From Canna indica (taxonomy: Eukaryota; Streptophyta; Magnoliopsida; Zingiberales; Cannaceae): a DNA stretch of 64,000 nucleotides. The position numbers and the translations under genes were made by a program. Shown here piece by piece: positions 10,160-20,570 of the stretch (its first letter is position 1; each line of letters opens with the position of its first letter). The stretch is taken from the NCBI GenBank assembly GCA_034359265.1, contig CP136890.1, positions 32,592,501 to 32,656,500 of the forward strand. The letters run 5' to 3'. The notes under the pieces are model-generated. The model made no database searches, was not told the DNA's origin, and saw only the letters and a list, made by a program, of their open reading frames with translations.

Positions 10160-10648
10160 TTCATAGATTTCAACTTGTTGTACCAATTAGTGATCTTCAT
10201 TGCATGCTCACGAACACTAGTGATACCATTATACTTTGTCTTGGTTAATAAGGATAGATAATATGTCTTCTCTGTATATATTGTCAAACTTCTTAAATTT
10301 CTTACCAATATATATCATAAATTCTTTGGCATTATCTGTCTCAGGGATATTATTTTTAATGGTTTTGTCCATGCTAAACTTCAAAGTCATTAGACAAACT
10401 CTATTAGAATGAGTCCACTTATCATATTTTGCCTTTTCAGCGGCAAAAGATTCACTTGTAGGTTTCGGTGGCTCATTCTCAATGAGAGCAATATCAATAT
10501 TAGAAATAATAAGAAAAAATTTTACAAACTCAACCCAGTCCTCAAAATTTGTCTTATTTAGTTTTGTCAAAGATTCCATGTTCAGAGGCAAAGCTGGAAT
10601 TTCAGTAAAGTAATATTGGGACATGTTATAAGCATAACAAATGTACAA
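10160..10648 (-). pseudogene. Old Copia element: gag (UBN2-type) fragment
   Basis: The minus-strand frame contains LTKLNKTNFEDWVEFVKFFL, then AKYDKWTHSNRVCLMTLKFS, then AKEFMIYIGKKFKKFD. These are the conserved blocks of Copia gag (UBN2 family, capsid-like). The frame is open down to 10229 and continues with stops to about 10160, where an LTR fragment abuts. The zinc knuckle and pol are not found. The 5' LTR of this element is far to the right, at 35392-35784. The leader between was split by two later insertions (11660-19048 and 19175-34910), so the original spacing was about 1.6 kb. Confidence 0.8.
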
Positions 10649-11654
10649 AATTGAGTCATCATAATTAAGAATACAAATTATAATACATGACTTAACTCAC
10701 ACAGATATATTCTTAAAGCTAGTACCGAAATAATACTGAAAACTCTAAGAATACAATTACAGTACTGTTAGCAAAATATCATGAATCATATTAATAAAGA
10801 CGAACCGATAAGGTAAGTGCATTATCAACATGATTCTCATATGTAATATAAGGCAGTAATATGATATACACAATAGCATTTTATCACAATTTGTCATGCG
10901 AAGATAGGCTCATAATCATGAAAAATGCATAATAACAACACCAAAATAATTGTCTAAGTCATCATGTTTCAAAACTATCATGGCTGAATCCTACTTGATT
11001 ATATATATGATTCATGCATCAATCATTGTCACTTTGATCAAATGATAAATAAGCTAATACTCAAATGATATAGTATAAGCATAAAAAAAAAGTAACATAG
11101 ATAAAAAAAGGAGTAATGATTCTAACGGTAGCAACATAAAGAAGGATGAAATTAACATCTTTATGATCTTATCAGCGTGGTGAAACATTAACCAATAACT
11201 TTAATATTTGACAAATCTTACTGCATCAAATTAACATCTTTATGATCTTATCAGCTTGGTGAATCATTAACCAATAACTTTAATATTGGACAAATCTTCC
11301 TTTTCATGCAGTAATCTAATATATAAATAGTTGTAAGTATAGAATGCTTTAAAAGGTCAAGCAAAAAACTAATCGAATCTCACTATGCTTATCCACAAAA
11401 TTATGCATCAATTTATGGTGGGTGACAATTGGCACAGTCGACCTTTCAATAGGATGCAAATAAAGGCTACATGTTTCCAAAGAAAAAAAACATCAAAAGC
11501 AATCTAACGGACGGGACAACAGAGAAAAAAAAAAGAAAAAGGAAAATGATGAAGTGCAGGCCGCGGACAATAATAATAATAATATTTAAAATAATGTACA
11601 CAACGAGAAGCGATGAAAACTATATATCTTCGTAAGGAAAGTGCCGTGGACAAA
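10649..11654 (-). other. Leader of the old Copia element, with a 79-bp tandem duplication
   Basis: A/T-rich, no coding. 11150-11228 is repeated at 11229-11300 with a handful of differences (ATTAACATCTTTATGATCTT begins both). The sequence ends at ATAGG, the target site of the next element. Confidence 0.5.
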
Positions 11655-11659
11655 ATAGG

Positions 11660-12804
11660 TGTTAGGCCTAAGGTTTTTAACCTAGATCATTATCTTGATT
11701 TTGATGATAACAAATTTATTCTAATGAATTTATCAAGTATTTGATCTCAGGTTGAGGTTACGATCGCGTGCAAAGTTCGTTCAGAGAAATACCAAAAATC
11801 GCAAAAATGGCTATGTCATCGATTGAGTAGAAAATCTAGAGTTAGAAATAGATTTCATGTAATATAACTCTAAGAATATATCCCAAATCAAATTGTAAAG
11901 TTATCCAAATCCAAACTTGGTAAGGGAATCCGAAAAGGAAGCGCGCAAGAAGAAAGCTGAAAAAAATAGTCTCAACCTAGGTTCGGTCGACTGAATGAGG
12001 TCAAAAACCGGCAGTAGCCAATTTGATCGACCGATCGATCAATCGAATATTGCCCGAAAATGGCAGAATGTCCCCAACGGGCAGAAAAACGCCCGTTGGG
12101 TGGAGCTGCCAAGTGAGGGGTTATAAATACCCCTTGCCAGCCTCCTAAGAGCCTCTTAATCATTCATTGAAGATCTCCTAGAGTGATTTTGAGCCTTCCC
12201 AAGTGGATTTCATCGTGCAAGTTTCGACGATCATTCATTTACTCGAAGCATTCTTTACGCCTCAACTCCAGCTTCACTTTGAGCTCTACATCTTGACGAG
12301 TTGGAGGCTTTTGAGGCTTTGCAAGGGAGCTCACTTGTGTGGTTTAATTCTTAGCTCCTTTGTTGTTATTTTTCTCGTTATTAAACTAGGTTTCCATTGT
12401 TAGCTTGATAGGTGTGCTAGGTTAAATACCATAGGATTTCCTTTGTAGAATTGTGTTTTATCTAGATGAATAGGTGTGAGGCATTCTCAAATTGCTGAGA
12501 AGCGAGTCATCGGTTGTATTCAAAGGGAAATACATTATTTATAAAGGAGTTGGTTAAAAATCCTTTGTGAGAAGCCAAGGTAGTAGAGTAGGCGGTGTTG
12601 GCTGAACCACTATAATCTCTTGTGTATGCATTGCCTTGTTTGATTGCTTCTAATTATTTTTCATACTTGCTAACGAATATCATTGAGTCGCACTTAGTTT
12701 CGGTTGAAGTTGGAATTGATATAAAAGAAATTGAATTGAAGTTAAAATTAATCCAACACTATTCAACCCCCCACCTCTTTTGCAGTGTGGATATTTGTTC
12801 AACA
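11660..12804 (+). repeat. 5' LTR of element 1
   Basis: TGTTAGGCCTAAGG to TTTGTTCAACA, 1145 bp. TATA box TTATAAATACCCC at about 12121. A short run of GATCGACCGATCGATC lies at about 12025-12050. Compared with the 3' LTR it lacks about 60 bp of that palindromic run. Confidence 0.92.
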
Positions 12805-12806
12805 TT

Positions 12807-12823
12807 TGGTATCAGAGCAAGGT
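12807..12823 (+). other. Primer-binding site, initiator methionine tRNA
   Basis: TTGGTATCAGAGCAAGG two bases after the LTR end. This is complementary to the 3' end of plant initiator tRNA-Met and is the usual Copia primer site. Confidence 0.9.
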
Positions 12824-12857
12824 TGTAGGCTTAGATTTAACCATCTAACCTACACTT

Positions 12858-13575
12858 ATGGATTCTAGTATCACACTAGGTCAAGGGTTTTCAACTCATG
12901 CACCACCTCTTTTTTATGAAAACAATTATCCCTATTGGAAAACTAGGATGAGTATTTTCTTGCAATCTCTAGGATTAGATGCTTGGAGAACTATTCATGT
13001 TAATTATGAGCTACCCTCCAAGAGCATGGATGATTGGTCTCGAGAAGAGATTAAATTATTTAATTCAAATGCCAAAGCAGCGAATGCATTACATTGTGGT
13101 TTATTTATAAATGAGTTCAATAGAATATCATGTTGTAAATCTACTTTTGATATTTGGCATGTTTTAGAAACTACTCAAGAGGGAACTTCCCAAGTTAAAG
13201 AGTCCAAAATAAATTTGCTTATACATGACTATGAACTCTTTAAAATGCATACTCATGAGAACATAGATCAAATGTATGCACATTTTCATAATATTGTTAA
13301 TGCTTTAACTAACCTTGGAAGGGACATACAAGAGGAAGAAAAAGTGAGGAAGCTTCTTCGATCACTTCCCAAAGCATGGGAGCCAAAGGTGGTTGCTATC
13401 ATGGAGGCCAAGAATCTTGGCACCATGAAGATCACCGAACTCATTGGATCCTTCATGACCCATGAGATTCATATGAAGGCAAAAAAGGAGGAAGATGTCC
13501 CCAAAGGCAAGAATATTGCCTTAAAAGCGTCATTTGGAGATGGGACATCATCATCATCATTGGAGAATGAAGGAT
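12858..13575 (+). pseudogene. Element 1 gag, N-terminal part (UBN2 capsid domain)
   Basis: From ATG 12858 the frame is open. It contains YPYWKTRMSIFLQSLGLDAW near the start, then CCKSTFDIWHVLETTQEGTS, MYAHFHNIVNAL and EEKVRKLLRSLPKAWEPKV. These are in the order expected for the Copia gag (UBN2) domain, about residues 15-185. A Lys-rich linker follows and a hAT insertion cuts the frame at codon 240. The start lies 35 bp after the primer site. Gag packages RNA in cytoplasmic particles. Without the insertion this part would be undamaged. Confidence 0.9.
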
Positions 13576-14884
13576 TAGGGATGGCACTGGGGTGGGTTTG
13601 GGACGGCGAAGCCAATCCTATCCCAAACCCATTAAGAAAATTCAATCCTAAACTCGTCCCAAACCCGTTAGTATTTTGAAGAGTGATTCCCAAATCCATC
13701 CCACTAATTTAACGGGTACCCACTGGGAACCCGCTTTTCGCCCGTTAACAAATTATATATATATATATTCACAATTTACATATCACAACATAATTATCAC
13801 AACATTTAAACATAAATCATATAAACAGTAAGCTAATTTAAATAATGAAATCAATTATCTGAGCTAGTATCAATGACTATCGAGAGCTAGTAAAGACTAT
13901 CAATTATCTGAAGAAAAAATGACTTCTTTCATGCAAAGAATCAATAGGAGCAGGCGGTAGGTAACAATTAGAAAACAAGCAAGAAAAATAGCTTCTTTCA
14001 TGCAAAAATCAACAGTAAATAATTGCAGGCGGCAGGTAAGAAAAAAGTAAAAAAAAATAGAAAAAAACTTAAGAATCAGATCAAGGGGCGTCTGGCGTCT
14101 GCGTCGCAGCGTCAGGAGAAGCAGATCGCGGCATCGGGTCCGTCAGGAGAAGCAATCATCGGAGCAGATCACGACATTGGGTTCGTCGGGAGAAGTAGAT
14201 CGAGGCGGTCGACTGCTGTTGAGAGGCGTCGGGAGAAGCAGTCGTCGGAGCATATCGCGGCGTCGGGTCCGTCGGGAGAAGTAGATCGAGGCGACTGGTT
14301 GCTGTTGAGAGATGTCGAGAGAAGCAATCGTCGGAGAAGTACATCGATTGGCGGTCGGCTCTGTTGAGAGGCGATCGGCTATTGTTGAGAGGCGATCGGC
14401 TGTTGTTGAGAGGCGTCGAGATTGAGCAGCGGTCACGAGAGAAGCGGTCGTGTGATTGAGGAGCGGCGAGAGGGCGATCTAGTGAAAGGAGGGGCAGCGA
14501 GGCGGCGAGCGGGCGTGAGGGCAATCGGGCAGATGGCTGAGGCAGTGAGGCATCGGGTGACTGGGTGAATCGGGTGAATTAAAATAATGTATTATTAATT
14601 TATTTATATTATATAATGGGTTAGGAATTAGGGTATAAGTAAAAAGACATAATTATCCCTATATAAGTATATATTAGATAATATGAAGGGTATTTAAGTT
14701 ATTTTACCCTTAACGGGTTTGGGACGGGTTTTAGACTAAAATCCTGGACCCGTCCCAAACCCTACAGGGTTTTTACCTCAAAATTCTATACCCGTCCCAC
14801 GACCCAACGGGCAAAACCCGCTAATGACCTATCAGGGTCTGGGATGGGTAAATACTCATTTATACAAACCCATTGCCATCCCTA
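13576..14884. mobile_element. Non-autonomous hAT element (1309 bp) inside gag
   Basis: Ends TAGGGATGGCACTGGGG and CCCATTGCCATCCCTA, with a perfect 8-bp duplication TGAAGGAT (13568-13575, 14885-14892). Subterminal regions repeat words of the type 'cccgtcccaaaccc'. The middle (about 14080-14480) is a G/C-rich minisatellite of 'gtcgggagaagtagatcg' type units. These give open frames in several phases on both strands, but nothing recognisable as a protein. Confidence 0.93.
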
Positions 14885-14892
14885 TGAAGGAT

Positions 14893-15775
14893 CCGAGTAC
14901 CACGAAGATATAATTTATCTTGGACGGATGTTGATGGAGCTAATGGGAAAGCCTCTCAAGAAGAAGAAGGGCAAAAATAGAATCATGTGCTTCTAATGCA
15001 ACAAGCCCGAACACTTGGATAGCGATTGTCCTAAGACCAAGCTCACCTCCACATCATCCTCAAAGAAAGATAAAAGAAGAAGGATAAAGAAGAAAGCACT
15101 AATGGCTACTTGAGATGTAAGCGAGTCATCACCACCTTCAAGTGGGGAAGAAAGGTCAAGGGAGAATGCAAACCTTTGTTTCATGACGAATGATAATGAG
15201 GTACCCACTATTACTATATGTGGTAATATCTTTACACAAGTAGAATTAGAAAATGAAATTGAGCATATGTATGAAGAATTTGTGTTAGAAAAAGATTTAA
15301 GAAACTTAAAAAGGAAAATAAAATGCTAGAACAAAAAAATGATGATCTTTTGCTTTCTTGTAATGAGTCAAGAATGAAGGTTTAACTTCTAGAAAACAAT
15401 AAAAATTCCTTAAAAAAGAAAAATATAGATCTACAAAATTTGAATGACTCATTGAAAATAGAAAATGTCTCATTATGCTTACAAATTGAAAATTTGAATG
15501 TTGGCATGTTATCATTAAAAAATGAGCTACTTTCATTAAATGAGAAAATAAAAAATATGTATGCCCATGCCTCTTGTGCAAAATTTTCTAAAGTATCTTC
15601 TCATGCTCATCCACACATTCATGTCCATCATCATGCTTCTATTAAATTTGAAGGTCATTATTTTTATTGTGGCATATATGGACATATGGTTAGGGATTGT
15701 GTATTAAAAAGGAACCACAATGCTAAATCACTTTGGGTTCCAAAATCTTCTAACCCCCAAGGACCCAAAGAAATT
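14893..15775 (+). pseudogene. Element 1 gag, C-terminal part: two zinc knuckles and a coiled coil
   Basis: Continues the gag frame after the hAT. A first CCHC knuckle CF-stop-CNKPEHLDSDC (about 14988-15030) has one stop codon and an altered Gly. A Ser/Lys-rich linker follows, then a leucine/asparagine-rich coiled coil (about 15240-15560). A second knuckle, FYCGIYGHMVRDC (about 15658-15700), has lost its first Cys. Then comes SLWVPKSSNPQGPKEI, a linker that in autonomous relatives leads into the protease and integrase. Stops and frameshifts interrupt it at several points. The same layout appears on the minus strand at 27207-28230. Confidence 0.8.
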
Positions 15776-17197
15776 TAGGTACCAAAGTCTTCATGCTTAA
15801 ATGTAGGGAGAGACACTATACTTAAATGAAGACACATTGATGGCTTGAAGTTGCTTGGAAAGTAAAGAAAGAGGAATTAAGATTGTTGCAACTTCTTGAC
15901 TAATGTGATCGGTATCAACTCCTAACTCTGCTCTTGCTTGCATTACTATTGGAGTTTGATCATTAGTGTATATGTTTTATTTAGTACTCACTTGATACTT
16001 GATTGACCATATGTTCACCCTTGATTAACATCCTTGTGATATCAAGTTTTTAGATTTCAATTTTTCATTTTATTTTCGATCTCCTCGGAGACTATTTGTG
16101 ACATATAATGGGTCTATGCAACCTTTGATTTTGAAACCTTGGCTAATTATGATCGTGTTGGTTTTCAACCTTAGAAAGAGTTTGAGATCTTGATTTAAAA
16201 ATGTTTTCACTTCTTGAGATCTCTTTGATTCATTTTAATTTCATTTTCGATTGTATCTTGGAAAATGAATCTCCACTAGTTAGCAAAATTTGACTTTTGA
16301 GAAACAATCTTGACTTTCATTTGCTATCTAGTTTACAAACTTACTAAGTAAGAAAATATCTATTGTGCTGTTTATGATTCAATTACTTGCAAGTTGAGCA
16401 TTGATTAAGAGGCGAATGTTTTAGAGAACACATGCTAAATACTTGAAAGTTCTATGGGTAGTAGATTCATCTTTGCACCATGTAGTATGATACCTCATAA
16501 AGCATGTAGAAACTCTTGCACCTTGCTCATGATAAAATACTTAATTGTGTCTATATGAAAATTCATGAGCATTTAGGAAAATGACTTGTAAATAATTTCT
16601 GGATATACCATGTGAATTCTTGATCGAAATTGTGCCAAGTCATATGAGTAATCTTTGGGACTGATTCTAGTAACTCAAACTTTGTATATATGATTAGAAT
16701 GATCATATCTTAGTCATATACAAGTTTGATCAAAATTAAAAATGATTATGAAAAATGAGTATTTTTCGATAAAACGTAAAATCTGAAATCTCAGCAATTT
16801 ATCAAAAAATGCAGAAAATTAATATTTGAAAAATTCTTATTTCTACACTTTGCTTGAAAAATCTAGTTTTTGCTGAAAAAGTTGCAAAAAGTTTCATTCA
16901 GAATTCGATTTTAAATGATTTTGGATACATCTTTATCAAAAATCGGAAACTTAGTCTTTATTGAGTAAATGCATTTTGGATATCCCATAATCGATTATTT
17001 ATAGGATTAATTAATGAATATATCACGACTTTTATCGAAATTCTCAAATCTATCACGACTTTTCATTTATTTTAAATGCAGGCTTCAACTCTCGATTCGT
17101 TTCAATTGTATCACACCGTTAGACTCGGATTAAGTTTTTCGTTAAACTGCTGGCTTGGCATCGATAACGTGTCAACCTAAGTCTAGTCAACCATTAA

Positions 17198-17259
<62 letters not shown>

Positions 17260-17866
17260 GGTAAGCTGACATGTATTAGTAAGTACAGTAATTTAATAGG
17301 TAACCAAAACACTATACTTACTAATACGCGTCAGCTTACCTATTTTTTATATTAAATTAATGGCTGATTGGATTTAGGTTGACACGTCATCGAAGACAGG
17401 TCAGCGGTTTAACAGAAAACTTAACCCGAGTCTAACGGTGTGATACAATTGAAACGAATTGAGAGTTGAAGCTTGCATTTGAAACAAATGAAAAGTCATG
17501 ATAGATTTGAGAATTTCGATAAAAGTAATGATATATTCATTAATTAACCCTTATTTATAACCCTCTTGACATATCTTGACACTTATGTTTATTATTTCAA
17601 AGCATCCTTGATAACATGTATGCTCAAATATTATCATTGTGTAATTTAAGGGAAGTCTAGAAGTGCTTAACTTAGGCCCTTTTTGATTGATGTCAAAAGG
17701 GGGAAAAGAATCTAGACATAGACATGCATATAGTTAGGGGAAGTTTATTCTAAATATGCATGTTGATGGGGGAGCATTATACATTCATTTGATGAAACGC
17801 TATGCTTGTTGATATATTTCTTAATGCATTTATTGAGAAGTATGTCATGATCAAAAAGGGGGAGAT
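15776..17866 (+). other. Non-coding 3' region of element 1
   Basis: A/T-rich, with stop codons in all frames and no pol motif. It holds a Mutator-like foldback (17004-17551). It ends in the polypurine tract AAAAAGGGGGAGA at 17853-17865, directly before the 3' LTR. Confidence 0.7.
17004..17551. mobile_element. Mutator-like foldback element (548 bp)
   Basis: Nearly the whole element is one imperfect palindrome. Arms of about 200 bp start GGATTAATTAATGAATATAT and end in the inverse, with a (TA)n run near the centre (about 17202-17253). Perfect 9-bp duplication TTATTTATA at 16995-17003 and 17552-17560, the length made by Mutator-type transposases. No coding. Confidence 0.92.
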
Positions 17867-19048
17867 TGTTGACCTAAGGTTTTCAACCTTGGTTATCATC
17901 TTGATTTTGATGATAACAAACTTATTCTAATGAATTTATCAAGTATTTGATCTCAGGTTGATGTTACGATCGCGCGCGAAGTTCGTTCAGAGAAATACCA
18001 AAAATCGGCAAAAATGGCTCCGTCGTTGATTGAGTAGAAAATCTAGAGTTAAGAATAGATTTCATGTAATATGACTCTAAGAATATATCCTAAGCCAAAT
18101 TGTAATGTTATCCAAGTCCAAACTTGGTAAGGGAACCCGAAAATGAAGCGCGCAAGAAGAAAGCTGGAAAAAAAATAGCCTCAGCCCAGGTTTGGAATGA
18201 GGTTAAAAATCGGCATTAGCCAATTCGGTCGATCGGTCAGTTGACTGAATGTTGCCCGAAAATGGAAAAATGCCTTCAGTCGCTCGGCGGCCAATCGATC
18301 AGTCGACCGACGACCGACCAGCAAGCGACCGGGAGTCCCCAACATGCAAAAAAATGCCCGTTGGGTGGAGCTGTCGAGTTAGGGGTTATAAATACCCCTC
18401 ACCAGCCTCCTAAGAGCCTCTTAACCATTCATTGAAGATCTTCTAGAGTGTTTTTGAGCCTTCCCAAGTGGATTTCATTGCGCAAGCTTCGACGATTGTT
18501 CATCTACTCGAAGCATTCTTTCCGCCTCAACTCCGACTTCACTTCGAGCTCTACATCTTGACGAGTTTGAGGTTTTGGAGGCTTTGCAAGGGAGATCACT
18601 TGTGTGGTTTAATTTTTAGCTCCTTTGTTGTTATTTTTCTCGTTATTAAACTAGGTTTCCATTGTTAGCTTGATAGGTGTGCTAGGTTAAATACCATAGG
18701 GTTTCCTTTGTAGAATTGTGTTTGGCCTAGGTGAATAGGTGTGAGGCATTCTCAAAGGGTTGAGAAGCGAGTCCTCGGTTGTATTCAAAGGGAAACACAT
18801 TATCTATAAAGGAGTTGCTTAGAAATCCTTGGTGGGGAGCCAAGGTAGTGGAGTGGGCGGTGTTGGCCGAACCACTATAATCTCTTGTGTTTCCATACTT
18901 GCTAACGAATATTATTGAGTTGCACTTAGTTTCGGTTGAAGTTGGAATTGATATAAAAGAAATTTAATTGAAGTTAAAATTAACCCAATACTATTCAACC
19001 CCCCCCCCCCCCCCCCCCCCCCCCCTTAGTGTGGATATTTGTTCAACA
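17867..19048 (+). repeat. 3' LTR of element 1
   Basis: TGTTGACCTAAGG to TTTGTTCAACA, 1182 bp. It has a longer GATC/GGTCGACC palindrome run than the sister LTR (about 18225-18330). TATA box TTATAAATACCCC at about 18385. A 26-base C homopolymer (19000-19025) replaces the usual 7-C run near the end. Confidence 0.92.
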
Positions 19049-19053
19049 ATAGG

Positions 19054-19169
19054 AAGTGATGAAGACTTGCGATCAATAAACACAGTCGACCAACGAAGAA
19101 AGGTACGGTGGGAAAAAAATGGGAGAACGACGAAGCACCATCAATCGATCTGACGCGATCAGGAAAGAA
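19054..19169 (-). other. Piece of the old Copia leader between two insertions
   Basis: Short unique stretch between the two target duplications ATAGG and GATGG. Its 'atcgatctgacgcgatcagg' and 'aaagaagatgg' words recur in variant form near 35055-35090, on the far side of element 2. This supports it being the continuation of the same leader. Confidence 0.5.
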
Positions 19170-19174
19170 GATGG

Positions 19175-20569
19175 CCTACACTGTAGGGATGGTGAATAGT
19201 GTGTTATTTAATTTTTTTCGTCTAATTCTGATTTTATCATATTTAATCATTTTTTATAACTTAGACAATATACTAATTAGAATAGCAAGCGGAAGCAATA
19301 AATAATATGATTAAACACAATCAAGAAAGCAATGCTAACACAATGATTTATAGTGGTTTGGCCTCAATGCCTACTCCACTATCTAAGCACCCTACTTAGG
19401 ATTTCCAAACTTGACTTTACTAGATTATGAGTGTTTCCTCACAATGAAGAATTTACACCGAAGAGTCTTCGTTCTCAACCTAAGATACTTTCACACCCTG
19501 AAAGTTTCCGCCTTCTTACCGAGAGCATTCTTCCACCTCAAATCCTAAGGTACAAAAATCACTAATCCTAGTAAATCAATCTACGCAGTGGACTTATGCC
19601 TCAAACAAAAAGGCTTTATCACCCAACATAACAAACCTAGCAACCTAGGTTTACACAAGCTCAAATATAATGAAATAAACAATAAAAAACAACGCTAGAT
19701 GGAGCAATAAATCAAACAATAAATACTTAGCTCTAAAAGAAACTCCCTAGTCCTCTTGATGCCTCAAGATGATGAATCGATGAAGCTTGAAGGCTATATC
19801 AAGGACTAGAGAGATCAAACTAGGGTTTCACAAAATAATGGCTCAATGAAAGCTTGGGAATGATCAAGGATGGCTCAAGGGAGTGTAAGATCCACTAGGA
19901 AGGCTTCTCATGGCTGGTATTTATAAGCCATGAGGAGAGATGGCCTAAACAGCCATCCCAACGGGCAAATTTTTGCCCATTGGTGCCGCCCGATTGGTGG
20001 TCGGTCGAAGTGTGGAAGGCTTCTCGTGGCTAATATATATAAGCCATGAGGGAAGGGAGCCAAAATAGCTCACCTAACGGTCTAATTTCTGCATGTTGGC
20101 GCCGCCCGGTCGCTGGGCCAGTCGATGGTCCGATCGATCGGACGAGCGACTGGTCATTCAACTAGAGGCTTCTGTGGCTTTAAGACCCTTGCCGATCATC
20201 GGCTGGTCGACCGGTCGTAGAGTACCGATACTCTACCTATTATACCTATACTCTACATTGAGTTTCAGTTGAGTTCTTTCTTTGGTTCGGATTTCGGATT
20301 ATGGGTTTGGTTCTTTAGGGGTCTTAACATCATAATGAGGATTTTACAATTTATCTAAACACCCTAGACGTAGACTCTATCTTCCCGATGAATCCGAGCG
20401 CGTTGACCAACGTCCTTCCAATTTTTTGATTTCTCCGATATTTCCAATCGTGGACGTCAAGCACTAACCGATATGAAACCTGAAAATAATTCACCATGAA
20501 ATTATTAGTTCCATGTTTGTTATCATTAAAACCGAGATTAAGACCAAGGTTGAAAGTCTTATGTCAACA
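19175..20569 (-). repeat. 3' LTR of element 2
   Basis: Reverse complement of the family LTR: it ends 'gaaagtcttatgtcaaca' at 20569, the LTR start. A palindrome cluster lies at about 20100-20220. On the left it begins at CCTACACTG, lacking the last bases of a standard LTR. Confidence 0.7.
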
Positions 20570-20570
20570 A

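Larger units (their letters stand above)
11660..19048 (+). mobile_element. Complete gag-only LTR retrotransposon (element 1)
   Basis: Bounded by two LTRs (11660-12804 and 17867-19048) and by a perfect 5-bp duplication ATAGG (11655-11659, 19049-19053). Inside are a primer-binding site, a Copia-type gag with two zinc knuckles and a coiled coil, and then about 2 kb without coding before the polypurine tract. No protease, integrase, reverse transcriptase or RNase H is seen on either strand. It must have moved with enzymes supplied by another element. It carries a hAT insertion in gag and a Mutator-like foldback in the 3' non-coding part. Confidence 0.92.

Noticed and set aside
12807..12823. Possible tRNA-related sequence
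   Set aside because: Only the tRNA-complementary primer site is present. No cloverleaf can be formed around it, nor around 35378-35389.
14023..14524. Three long overlapping frames resembling an Arg/Ser-rich protein
   Set aside because: They arise from the hAT minisatellite. Frames are open on both strands and do not extend beyond the repeat.
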